The translations under genes were made by a program, and so were the position numbers. Of a DNA stretch of 64,000 nt, positions 11,438 to 21,600 are shown piece after piece. The notes beneath the pieces are model-generated. The model was given only the letters and a program-made list of their open reading frames with translations. It made no database searches and had not been told where the DNA came from. This DNA comes from Lunularia cruciata (lineage: Eukaryota; Streptophyta; Marchantiopsida; Lunulariales; Lunulariaceae), in the NCBI GenBank assembly GCA_948567375.1, contig OX419761.1:60452501-60516500 (forward strand). Direction: 5' to 3'. Positions within the stretch are counted from its first letter, which is position 1. Each line of letters opens with the position of its first letter.

Positions 11438-11499
11438 TAAAAATCTCTAGAGTGGAAGAATAGAAGCCAAATTTTAAGTTGATTGTCCATCAAATATAA

Positions 11500-11637
11500 A
11501 TGTTTGCATCAAGAGAACAATGGGAGGAGAATGCTTGTAGAAAATCTTTACAATGTGAAGAAGAAGAAGAAGAAGAAGAATGCCAAAAGAGCAAACTCTA
11601 TATTGAAGAATCTGAGAAAGAGGTGTTTGTGACAACC
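11500..11637 (+). pseudogene. N-terminal gag fragment, family A
   Basis: It starts MFASREQ..., the same start as gag at 48784 on the complete element. It contains a GAA run (11557-11580) coding poly-Glu, then is cut off by an inverted LTR fragment at 11638 after ~46 codons. Together with the primer site upstream it shows the 5' part of another dead A element. Confidence 0.8.
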
Positions 11638-11770
11638 CAACAAGTCTCACTTTTGTGGTAATCAGCAAGTAATAGTTCATTCCCATAGATATACTGGTCA
11701 GATATGATTAAAAAAAAAGTAAAATATCACAATCAATTGTTCTTAGTTGCATCTTTAATCTCTTGAGTAG
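11638..11770 (-). mobile_element. Terminal fragment of a minus-strand family A LTR
   Basis: It begins TGTGACAACCC on the plus strand, which is the outer 3' terminus of a minus LTR, and keeps only ~133 bases before the next plus-strand LTR starts at 11771. It was probably broken by that insertion. Confidence 0.75.
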
Positions 11771-13255
11771 TGTGGTACACACATTTTTTTTTGTTTTTGA
11801 TGAGTTTTATAGAAGAAGTGCATTTTCAAACCCAAAGGAAGGCTAAATGAGGAAGAAACAAGAGGACTCATGTGTTTGGCATAAACCCTAAGTCAACCTT
11901 TGGTCAAATTCCAAAGGACTTAGATTGGATGAATAGAAGTATGGATCCAAAGACAAAGGACTTCATATCAGGATGTGCAACTCGATCCAAAGAACGTGTA
12001 ACAACTTCTCCTTGGGTCTAGCCAATCAAGAAAGTATGGGTAAAGAAAGCAACTACCTTAGGATCAAGATGACATTGAGAGTGATAGAAAATAGACATGC
12101 AAAATTAGCATATCAATTGAAGATTGCCTAAAGAATGATCAATCAGAAAAAGAGTATAAGATTAAGACTTTATCAAGGGAATTTTGAAATATCACAACAA
12201 TATCCCATGCCTCTCAATAGTTGTTTTGAAGCAGTTAGAATCTTGGGTTTTGGGGAGGGATTGCTCTTTTAGAGACTAAGAGTGAGGAAGCACACAATGG
12301 TCCCAAAGAGAGGTAAGCAGAGTGCTGTGAGGGGTCTTGCAATTTTTTGGTTAGATATAGTGGCAAAGATCAAAGTCTTGAACAGACTTTGCATCACCTT
12401 TTAGGCATGGAACTAGAATTTAAGCTTTCCAAGGTTCAGGGCAGAAATTACTACTAGCAATTGTAGAGACAATTCCAAGACAGAAGGGAAGAGAGGAAAT
12501 CTAGCTCAATGGATTGAGTTGGATTGGAGATTAATTTTGGGGATAGAAGCAGCAGAAAGAGGGAGAGTCACCTTCTAGTGGAAATGTGATTCTTCAAAAG
12601 AATTGCCAAGGTGAAGAATTCTTTCAATAGACCTCACACCAAGAACAAGTACAAGGTGGATAGTTATAACAACCCAATACCAAGAGGGATTGTCAGTGAT
12701 GGCCATGTGTAAGCCATAGAAAACCACATGTGTAATATCAAGTGGTGTTCTTTCACAAGCTATTTGCAGGAGAAGTGGTAGATTGGGCAAAGTGTCTGCA
12801 CCAAGCCGTAGGTGAGATGATTACTTGTTGGAGAATGGATATGCGGCCCCATTACTTCATACTCTTCATAGCCCACTTCTTCTTTGGATTAAACTTACTT
12901 AGCTTGGGGAGAGAGGAAGGATGGTGTCCCACTTTCATCCCAATTTGCAAAGAGAACTGGATGAAGATGAGCAATATTACATCAAGCGGGTTGAAGAAGG
13001 CAATGACCACTACCTCAAGAATGAGAAGGAGAGGATAGTGTTGGTAAAGAAAGAGAAGTAGACCCAAAGGAAGAATATCACTAATACAACCATAGAAGGC
13101 AAGAGGGCTAAATTTGAAGCTAGTGTTGATAGTAATGAAGGACCCATCTTCAAAGGAAGAATTAGAAGGAGAAATTGAGTTTTGAAGTGTGAAGACTTGG
13201 GAGCAAAAGAAGATTTCACCCTACAGAGTAAGGAGTTTAGCAAAGAGAGTGATGG

Positions 13256-16200
13256 TGTGAAAACCCAACAAGTATCATTTTTGTGGTAATCAGGCAAATA
13301 AAGTTTGTTCCCATAGAGATACAAATCAAAAATGTTCAAATATGAAGACAAATGGTAACAAGTAGTTCTTCTTGGTTGTGTCGTTAATCTCTCAGGTAGA
13401 AGCCACATCCAGAAGAGAGTAACAATCACTAACTTGCAATCTTGTCACAAATTAACACTTCATAATCACAACTCTATCAAATCTTGATTGTGATGATTCA
13501 GATCCTTCCAAAGACGGCCACTTCACTCCAAAATTTTTTTACCTCAGAATTGTGTTCCACCCTTCCACTGAAGGCACAACTTCCTTGATCAAAATTACTT
13601 TGCATCAACTTAGCACTGCACTCACAATTGCAAAATACTACCAACACTACAATTCCTTTCAAATCTATCAAGGCATTGCTTTGATTGCACTTCATTCAAG
13701 ATCAAACATAGAGAATGAAGATCAAGGTTGTGGAATCCAACATTCAACAAGCACACTGACTTGCACTTTGAATTTCTCTCAACACTCACAAGCACACACA
13801 CAAAACTGATACTCGGAATTAAGCTTAAGTGATGAGCATTAAACTCATCACTTCACTTTATTTATCTCTAGAAATTTGGAATACTGAATAATATAAGACT
13901 GCAAAGGCCTCCTTTAAAGAGTAGAGCAATAGACTATTGCTAACAATTATACCATTTTACAACAACTATACCAACCTGCAGATCCAAAATGACAATGCAC
14001 CTCTTCATATGTGCCTCTTAAAATCTCAAAACTATTGCTACTTTGATCTGATGTCTACCTCTTCTTTGGCTTCCAAACCTGATGATCCTCCAAGTATTTC
14101 TTCTTCTTTGGGTCTATCTTCAACTACCAAATCCTTCACTATTTCTACTACTTCTTCACTATGAATTACAATTGAGGTCATGGGTAACCTTTCTAACTCT
14201 TTATCTCCCAACCCACTCTTCTCTAATGTCTCAGAGGATAACTCCAAAGACACATGCACTCCTACTTTTGCAACTTTGGACTTCTTTTCCTCCTTCACAC
14301 TACTCCAAAGTCTTCTAACTAAGTTCACTAAATCTAATCTGAGACTCACATTGTCTCCTACCTCAATTATCTTTGTATCTTCTCCTTCCCTTGAATTAAT
14401 CAGAATAGTGTTCATATCTACATCTTTTGCTCTCCTCTTCTAAGTTTCCTGCACAAGCAATTTCAATTTGTGCAGTCTTGCTTCCTCCAACCTTCCTTCA
14501 ACCTTTCTTCAGACTCTGTGCTCAACATTTCTCGCAATCTTCCAACAACTTCTCCTATTGACTTTGATGCATACTTCCAAGATTGTTCTGCCTTCAACTC
14601 TTCTTGGTAAATCTTCAACTTGTCTTTGTACTCAACCGCAAGCATCTTCTTCTCCTCCGCATACTAAGAACTCTGCACCTCAACACTTTTACCAAGCCTC
14701 ACAATCTTTCTTCCTCTTGGTGTTGGATCACCAACTCCCTTTGCCATGCTTAATCTTTTCCTGCTGCACTCTTCTTCAGGCTCTCTAACTCCTGCTCCAT
14801 CAAAGCTGCCATTGCCTACACATGAATACTTTTGATGTAAACTTCACTGACCTTCTCTTTCATCTTTGCTAGCAAAGCCATTTGCTCCTTCAACTCTTTG
14901 GCTTGACTATGCATCTCTTTTCTCCTCTTCTTGAAACTCTCTTGCAAGTTCTCTAAAGTCTTCTTCTTCAAGATTGCATCCATCTGAAGTTCCTTGACTT
15001 CTTCTTCTCTTTGGGTTACACTCTCTTTCAATCTAGCAGTTACTTCACCACCTGCAACTCATTCTTCACCTTCATACAATCTTATGGGATTACCTTCTTT
15101 TGCATACTTAGCAGCTCCAACAATGGAGTCACAATTTGCATTAATATTTTACTCCCTCAAAGCTTTCTTTATCTTTGGCTTTATCTTTATACTTTACTTC
15201 TTCCGCCAGAGCTTTCCCTTGAAGTCGTGATCTTTGTACCTTCAGCAATATTGATCAAGCTTTCTTCTTCCTTACAGACTGAGCTTGGACCTGCAGGTTC
15301 AACCATTATTGACTTCTTGGCTCTGCTTCCCTTTTGGTCTTCCTTCTTTGGCTCTTCATCCATCTCCTCTATGGCCAATTCTAATCAAGGGTTATCTCCT
15401 CCCTCCATACAATTAATCACTGCATGGAATGCCTCATCTTCTTCCACTTCAATTGATTGTTGAACTTCCTCTTCACCATCACTCTCACTTTTGGATTCCT
15501 CACTTTTTAGTGTGAGCTCAGCTTCTTTTGAGTCTCCTCCTCTAGACTTTGTCTCTCCTTTAGATTCTGTCCTCAAAGACTCCTCCTTCATCGTCTTCTT
15601 ACCTCATGGATTGAGTCTTTGGATCTTTCAATGTGTCTAGGGCAATGCTACCTCTTTGGGTTTAGTCCGCTTCTTTGTCTTGGGACTTCTTCCTTTCACT
15701 ATCTCCCTCTATCCTGTTCTGAGGAAGTGATTATTGTTGGCTTGCAATTGTAACATATATTGTTGCTCCTCTTCATCTGCTTCTTGTCGTTGATTAGGAT
15801 GGAAATGAGACAACATGCAATGCCTTTCCTCCATTGTCAGCAAATTTAATCCAAAGTAAGAGTTTGCTACAAATGGTGTGAAGTAATGTGGAGGCAAATT
15901 GGTTCTCCAATTGACTATCATCTGCCTTGTTCGTTGGTGGGAGCACTTTGTCGAGTTCACTTTCACTCCCGCAAACATCTAGTGAAAGAAGATTGCATGT
16001 TTCATATTCACGTATGTTGTTCTTTTGGGTTTGAACATAGCCATGATTGCTCCCACAATGCTCTGCTTGATTGGGTCCCGATAGCACTCCACCTTGTAGC
16101 CATTATTAGTACACGGGGTAGAGAACAAATTTCTAATTTCTACGGTCTCCTCTACAACATCATACTTCTGATAAAAGGTGATCTAAATTGCCTCTCCTGC

Positions 16201-17018
16201 TTCTTTCTCCAATACTAACCTCCAATCCAACTCAGACCATCAAACCAGATTTCCTCTCTTCCCCTTGACTTTGGGGCTTCCTCACAATTATCGACAGCTA
16301 TCTCTACCATAACACCTAGGAAACTCAAATTCTAGTTCCATGCAAGGAATGTAATCCAAAGCCTATTCAAGACCTTGATAGCTATGACATCTAACCTCCA
16401 AATTGCAAAACTCCTCACTGCAAGTGCATCCTTAGTCTTCTTTGCCATGATTTTCTCTCTAGTTCTTTGGCACTGAAAAACTATCCCCTCTCCTAGACAT
16501 GACACTCTAACCCCTTCTGGACTTCAGAAAATTTCACTCTCAATCGGCTTCTTGATGTGCATTATTGCAAGATGACTACTCAGAGGAACAGGATATCTAT
16601 TTGACATATTCAATTTCCCCCATTGCAATTGGAATTTTATATTACCCCAAAGTGTAGTCATTCTTTAGTCAATTTTAAAATCAACTCCCATTTCTTCTAC
16701 ATGTTGGTTCCTATTACTGTCAAGGTATTCTTCTCTTGCCTCTTGCCTCCACCATTTCTTGAAGTGTAATTTCTTGCCTAGCCAAATACATAGAGAGGTT
16801 GTTACACCATCTTTGTATTGGTCTTTGCTTCTTGGTCCGAAGATGCCCTTCTTTGGATTTATCTCTTTGTAACCCCATCCAAATATTTCCGATTCTTGAC
16901 CCGAGGTCAACTTCTTTGGGTTTACTCCAAAGACACACAAGTCCATTCTTTCCTTAGTAATTTGGCTTTCTAAATTCACTTCTTCTTCAAAAATTTAACA
17001 AAAAATGTAGGTACCACA
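13256..17018 (-). mobile_element. Solo LTR of family A, full length, TSD GATGG
   Basis: 3763 bp. The plus-strand left terminus is TGTGAAAACCC (TGTGACAACCC in better copies) and the right terminus is TGTAGGTACCACA. GATGG stands at 13251-13255 and again at 17019-17023. The element splits the text coding '...ESDG' of the host LTR ORF. Length and ends equal the LTRs of the complete element, so this is a true solo LTR, the usual product of LTR-LTR recombination. Confidence 0.92.
14038..16661 (-). pseudogene. LTR-encoded coiled-coil ORF in the 13.3-17.0 kb solo LTR
   Basis: About 870 codons including breaks. The start is placed at the ATG at 16659-16661 (MT...), matching the start at 52245. The longest open blocks are 14038-14415 (C-terminal part ending 'EAKEEVDIRSK'), 14816-15031 (coiled coil, Glu/Lys/Leu rich) and 15385-15591 (Ser/Glu-rich acidic linker). 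The N-terminal globular part at 15700-16600 keeps 'NW.TNLPPHYFTPFVAN' and 'FGLNLLTMEERH' in one frame. No known family was recognised. Confidence 0.6.
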
Positions 17019-17322
17019 GATGGAGAACCTAAAGTTTAGCAATCAAGAGAAGAAGTTGTTGGAGAAGAAGAAAGGGAGTTCCATGAGTTGATCAACCGCA
17101 TGGAGGGAAGAGATGAGCCTTGTCAGGAGTTACATGCAGTTGAGTTAGAAGATAAATAAGTAGGAGAGGCTTCCTTGGTATTTCCAAGGACAATGAGATC
17201 AAAGAGAAGTGTGCAAGTTGTAGTTGCAAAGCCAAGCAAAGTTGAAGAAAAAAGAGAAAGCTTGGATGGAGTAACATTGAAAGTACAAAGATCACATCTT
17301 CAAGGTCAAGCAGCAGCCAATG

Positions 17323-17427
17323 TGTCATGCATATATACATCACTACACGACATACATTGCTGTCAACATCATACACTATAGAAGCACAACTCACACATAA
17401 GTCGTACATAGACTCTAAAGTGCCACA
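17323..17427 (+). repeat. 105-bp TG...CA repeat, copy 3, outer end of element C
   Basis: TGTCATGCATATATAC to GTGCCACA, flanking the outer side of the 3' LTR of element C and directly adjoining the AATG duplication. It was therefore part of the DNA that inserted. It is missing from the corresponding place after the 5' LTR (26593). Confidence 0.85.
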
Positions 17428-17876
17428 ATAATCAGATTGCTTACCACTCTCAACTCAACTCAGCTCAGATCAGTACTTGATCTGTCACTCTATAAACTGC
17501 CAACAACTAGGCATTGATTACAATCAAGCCACACCCACTCAAACATAGAGAATCAAAGTGATGCTTGCCGGCCTCTGTCCACCATAGCCAAGAACTCGAA
17601 GGCTCAACATCAAAGAAGTGAGCTTGTGGAGCTCACTTCAAAACTATGCCCCCTAGACTTGAGCTAGCACTGAAACCCTAACAGTCCCGCTGACGGCACA
17701 CTCGATGGTGCAAATGGTGCAAAGTGACGGTGGGCCCCATCGTGAAGTCAGTACCCTGAACATGAAATCTGACCGTCAGAAAGCAGTCTCTGAGAAATTG
17801 CTGAAATAACTCTAACTACTATCACTGGAACTCTAGTGTCCGAGCATCTAGATGCGGCACTACAAATAGCATGACA
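17428..17876 (-). mobile_element. 3' LTR of element C
   Basis: It matches 26594-27044 over its whole length, for example 'actcaactcaactcagctc' at left and 'gatgcggcactacaaat' at right. The minus-strand start is TGTCATGCTATTTG. A TATA-like TTTATAGAG lies ~65 bases before its minus-strand end. Its outermost bases (TGTTATC in the 5' LTR) are replaced where the 105-bp repeat joins. Confidence 0.88.
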
Positions 17877-17878
17877 GC

Positions 17879-17983
17879 TGTTGTGTGTATATACATTGCT
17901 ACACAACATACATCGCTGTCAACATCATACACTATAGAAGCACAACTCACACATAAGTCATACATAGACTCTAAAGTGCCACA
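17879..17983 (+). repeat. 105-bp TG...CA repeat, copy 4, between PPT and 3' LTR
   Basis: Starts TGTTGTGTGTATATAC and ends GTGCCACA. It lies two bases (GC) from the 3' LTR and directly beside the purine tract, so the 3' LTR is bracketed by two direct 105-bp copies. Confidence 0.85.
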
Positions 17984-17999
17984 ATCGCCCCCTAGCTGG
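17984..17999 (-). promoter_or_regulatory. Polypurine-tract-like stretch of element C
   Basis: Read on the minus strand this is GCTAGGGGGCGAT just before TGTGGCAC. A G-rich tract here would prime plus-strand synthesis, but it abuts the 105-bp repeat rather than the LTR start expected from the 5' LTR. Confidence 0.45.
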
Positions 18000-18151
18000 C
18001 GGTTAGGTCCCTCTAACTCCAAATAGCCATCTATTCTAAGTATATGGTATACCCTCTAATTGGGAAAGATCAGGAGGCCGGGTGCTATGGAGCCCCATCG
18101 TTAGTTGCTTGTCTACAATCAATACCATATAAAGAATGAACTGGCTATAGG

Positions 18152-18451
18152 TCAAGTACATCTAGGACATAACCACTGTCCTTGAGGAACCACTATGAGG
18201 GAAGGAGTCATACATGCCATATGCCATCCTCTTGAACAACTATCACACACTAACATAGTAGCAGCTCCACCAAAAGAGCCACATAACATACACCTCAAGC
18301 CTGCACGTACAAGTGCCAAGCTTGGGTCCATAGTACCATCAATGTTTGGGAGGTGGCATGGCACACAATTGCGCATATGATCCTTCCAAACAACACCATC
18401 ACATCCTTCAAACACAAGGACTCCAGATGGCAAAACCTCACGCACTCTCAA
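18152..18451 (-). pseudogene. Integrase C-terminal tail and PHD finger of element C
   Basis: A 99-codon open block. Residues ~1-40 ('REVLPSGVLVFEG', 'VWKDHMRNC') are the usual integrase C-terminal SH3-like tail. Residues 54-98 form a C4HC3 PHD finger: CMLC (54,57), CDSC (69,72), H77, C80, and CPRC (95,98), with the invariant W (93) two residues before the last pair. All eight metal ligands are present. PHD fingers read histone H3 tails; at the integrase C-terminus it replaces the chromodomain found in chromoviruses and may steer insertion to certain chromatin. That role is inferred. The region is followed by a stop and ~170 bases before the 3' repeats. Confidence 0.9.
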
Positions 18452-19460
18452 GATAGTGCGGCCTGTAGAAACATCAAGTGTCGTTGGTGCTGTCTGCTGT
18501 AGATATACATAGTCGCCTGGATGAAATCAACGGATCAAGGGTCTATAACCTCCTCCTCAAATGGTAGCATAGCGTAAAGTATCTCTATGCTGAGCAATCG
18601 CCAAGTTCTCAAAGGCCATTGGCATCACTCTCCAAAAGATCTCTGCCCACTGAGAACATGCGCTCATCCATACATCAGGGTCATCCAAGTCCAGAACTAT
18701 AGTAGCATCTCAACAAATGGTTGTAGGTAAATCTGGATCTCGTCTATAGAGTAGAAAGTATGGAGAGAAGGATGCTAAGGAGGCTTGGCGGCTGAACCGA
18801 TAGCCCATGGCCAACCAAGGTAATTGGAGATCCTAATCCCAAGTGGCCTCTCTACAAACCATACTTTTGCAATCCTCTATTCACCATCTGAACCACTTTC
18901 TCTGCTAAGCCATCTGCCTCAGGGTGATCTCGGGATGTAGTACAATGATCAATCCAAGCCTTGTCAATTGAAACTCCCCAAGAACTCTGTACCTTGATCA
19001 GTCAAAACCTCAGCTGGTGCACCAAAATGACTAAGAACTTGATCCAGGAACAAGTAAGCTATCCCTTCACTAGACTTGTCAGGAAGTATCACCAACTCAA
19101 TCCACTTGGAGAAGTGCTCCACTATCACCAAAACATACCGATGATGTCTCACAGTCAGCGGTAAAGGTTTGGTGAAGTCCAAACTCCAATGGTAACCCAA
19201 TCCCATGATAGGTATGGGTGTAACTGTGGCATAGGAGCATTGAATGATGCTCTACTCGGTCACAAACCACACATTTTGCCAACAAACTACTGTACCTCGG
19301 TCTGCATACCGCGCCACCAATAATGACTCTGGAGTAAGCTATATGTCCGCTTTACTCCAAAATGTCCTAGCTCCTCATGAGCATGATGGACCAACTGTGG
19401 TCTCTGAGATGGAAGTGGTACTACTCACACTCTACCATCCTCCCATACACGCAAAAGGTG
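18452..19460 (-). pseudogene. Integrase of element C
   Basis: The zinc-binding N-domain is visible: 'HAHEELGHFGVKRTYSLL' (two His) at ~19350-19400 and CVVC at ~19265. The catalytic core follows at 18964-19206: first Asp in 'WSLDFTKPLP', second Asp in 'VLTDQGTEF', and Glu in 'EADGLAEK' near 18905. Between these the frame shifts several times and stops occur, at least one of them TGA in place of CGA (after WEDGRV, ~19422). It would insert the cDNA into the genome. It is continuous with RNase H upstream and the PHD finger downstream. Confidence 0.88.
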
Positions 19461-20240
19461 TCTACCCTCCAATCTGAACCGTTTGGCTTGCTGAAGAACA
19501 CGGTCTCTCTCCTTGGCCCCAACTGTGCCACCCACAACACCAGTGCAAAGATAGTCCATCACCAAGACATCATCATGAATGTCTTGCTGAACTATACCAA
19601 TATCTTCAGTCTCTGGATCAGTGACCTCAATAACTCCTCCTGTATGTGCTGAGAGAGATACCACCAAAGCCTCTGCAAATATACACAGAAAGGCCAATGC
19701 ATGCCAACCTGGCACCATCTCCTCATCTGTCTCACCATGCCAACGTGCTCCGGTTTGATCTTGCTGGTTGGGACATGGGTTTTTACTCAACCTATCTGCA
19801 TCATGGTTCACCACTCTAGGTCTGTGAACAACTGTGAAATCATACTCCTGTAAAATCAGAGCCCATCGTGCAAGCTTCCCTAAAAGCTTGTTTGACTCCA
19901 TCAACCACTCAGTGGCTGATGATCAGTGATGAGAGTGAAGGGGTTACCAAATAGGTAACATCAGAAATGTGCTATTGCCCAAACTGCTGCCAAGCACTCT
20001 CCCTCATATGAACTATACTTCGCCTCCGCTGAATTGTTGGAGCAACTAGCATAGGCCACCACAAACTCCTTCTCCTCATCATCATGCTGGGTGAGCACCG
20101 CTCCAAGCCCCAACATACTCCAATCAGTGTGAACCTGAAATGGTCGTCCCTTGATTGGTCTCCTCAAAATAGGAGCAGATGTCAACCTCTCCGTGAGCTC
20201 TACAAAAGCTCTCTTGCTCATCTCCCCAACACCACTCATG
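19461..20240 (-). pseudogene. RNase H and connection domain of element C
   Basis: Blocks 19961-20239 and 19425-19904. RNase H residues are seen in 'FQVHTDWSMLGLGAVLTQ' (Asp), 'YEGECLAAVWAI' (Glu) and 'LITDHQPL' (Asp) near 19930. It is followed by 'LARWALILQEYDF', typical of the RNase H end in Ty3/gypsy. Frames change between the blocks (~19960 and ~20200), so the protein is broken. Its role is removal of the RNA strand during cDNA synthesis. Confidence 0.88.
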
Positions 20241-21016
20241 TGTAAGCTTGGTCAGCTTCGTCAAGGCCTTGGCAATGGCACTAAATCCTCTAACATAGCG
20301 GCGATAGAAGTTTGCCAACCCAAGGAATGCTCGCACTTTGCTCACATCCGTAGGCCGAGGAATACGTGCAATAGCCTCCACCTTGGTCTGTTGAACACCA
20401 AGTCCTCCGGGGTAGATAGTGTGACCCAAATATTCAACCTGCTCGTGGAAGAACCTACACTTCCCAGGATGTTATTTGAGTCCATGAGATCTCAACCTCT
20501 CAAACACCTCCAACAACTGTCTCTCATGCTCCTCCACAGTAGTGCTATAAACCAAAATGTCATCAATATAGCACCGAGCAAAATCCAATCCAGCTAGGAT
20601 CCTATCCATGACCCTCTGGAACTCAGCAGGAGCATTCTTTAACCCAAATGGTAAGAACCTCCACTGATATAACACATCCTTGCCATGAGGATGAATAGCC
20701 CAAAATTTGTCTTGGACTTATCCTCCTCCCTATTCAGCAAGTGATGATATCCCACTCAAAGATCCAAAGTACTGAAGACCTTTGCATGCCCAATCGCATC
20801 AAAATTCTCCTCTGGTGTAGGCATGGCATACCAATCAGCCCTGGTCTGTAAGTTGATAGGACGGTAATCTCCACACATCCGCCTATCTGTATAGTTGCCA
20901 TGCATATCCTTCTTGGCTGGCATCATTGTTGCTGATGCATACTCTCCATGTGAAATCTCCACCAAACCAACCTCAAAAAGGTCACTACTCTGGCTCTGAA
21001 TCAATGTCCTCTCCAT
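20124..21016 (-). pseudogene. Reverse transcriptase of element C
   Basis: Fingers and palm start at 21016 ('MMPAKKD.HGNYTDRRMCGD', 'DYRPIN'), followed by 'VFSTLDL' with the first catalytic Asp. After a 1-nt deletion near 20715 (compare the fragment at ~1858) the frame changes. Then come 'FGLKNAPAEFQRVMDRIL' and YIDDILVYS at ~20560-20600, the catalytic pair. The thumb 'VRAFLGLANFYRRYVRGFS' is at ~20310-20370. The first block lies in the same frame as the methyltransferase and protease, so they were one polyprotein. Confidence 0.92.
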
Positions 21017-21600
21017 ATCACTATATCAATAAGGACGTCGGAAAACTGGTGTGTTGCTAGTCAGCTCAATCCATAAACCAGGTCCTTCAGAGGACCCAAA
21101 TCCTTCATACTGAAGGCAAAACAACTCGTGTGACTCCTCAAGAACCTCCAAACCCTCCGTCTTTCCTCTCCAGTTAGCTTGGGTCCAAGATCTGGCTCCC
21201 AAGTATCCTCTATAATTGTAGTAGGAGTGGAAGACGTATTGACTGATAGACGTACTGGGCCCTTGGGAGCAATAGTGTCATGCTCCCGACCACTAGAGGT
21301 GCCAACCTCTGTGTGAAAAACTCCCTAGTTGCAAGCTCCACACGTCCTCTAGCTGCATCCCATGTAGACCAGGGTGTAATCCAAGTAGCCCACGCTCACC
21401 TGGATGGACTCCAAGTAGACCACTCTCCCTAGTAGCTACTAGATGTGTCCCAAGAATACCATGTCCACTCGGTCCATCGCCCCCACCATGTGCTTGAATT
21501 GTCTCGATAGGCACAGGGCTCACAAGTGTCCGAGTGGTGATGCCTATCTAGTGCATCCTACGCTGCTCTACCAAGCCAAGGCTCACAATCCAGGTCAAAC
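21017..21600 (-). other. Linker between methyltransferase and RT in element C
   Basis: The pol frame continues here with a Gly/His/Leu-rich open block (21293-21523) containing near-repeats of 'LLG(V/L)HPG'. I do not recognise a domain. Then come text of the sort that precedes RT ('ELFCLQYEGFG') and three stops. The repeats may be a low-complexity spacer between two folded domains. Confidence 0.6.

Noticed and set aside
15011-15463. Plus-strand 150-codon hydrophobic ORF
   Set aside because: It is antisense to the coiled-coil ORF; its Phe/Leu/Ser-rich look comes from reversing Glu/Lys codons.
17323-17983. Independent miniature LTR element formed by the two 105-bp copies
   Set aside because: No target duplication around the pair (caatg versus atcgc), and the interior is the LTR of element C. 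Kept as a hypothesis only.
20151-20597. Plus-strand 148-codon ORF
   Set aside because: It is the antisense shadow of the RT/RNase H coding strand of element C.
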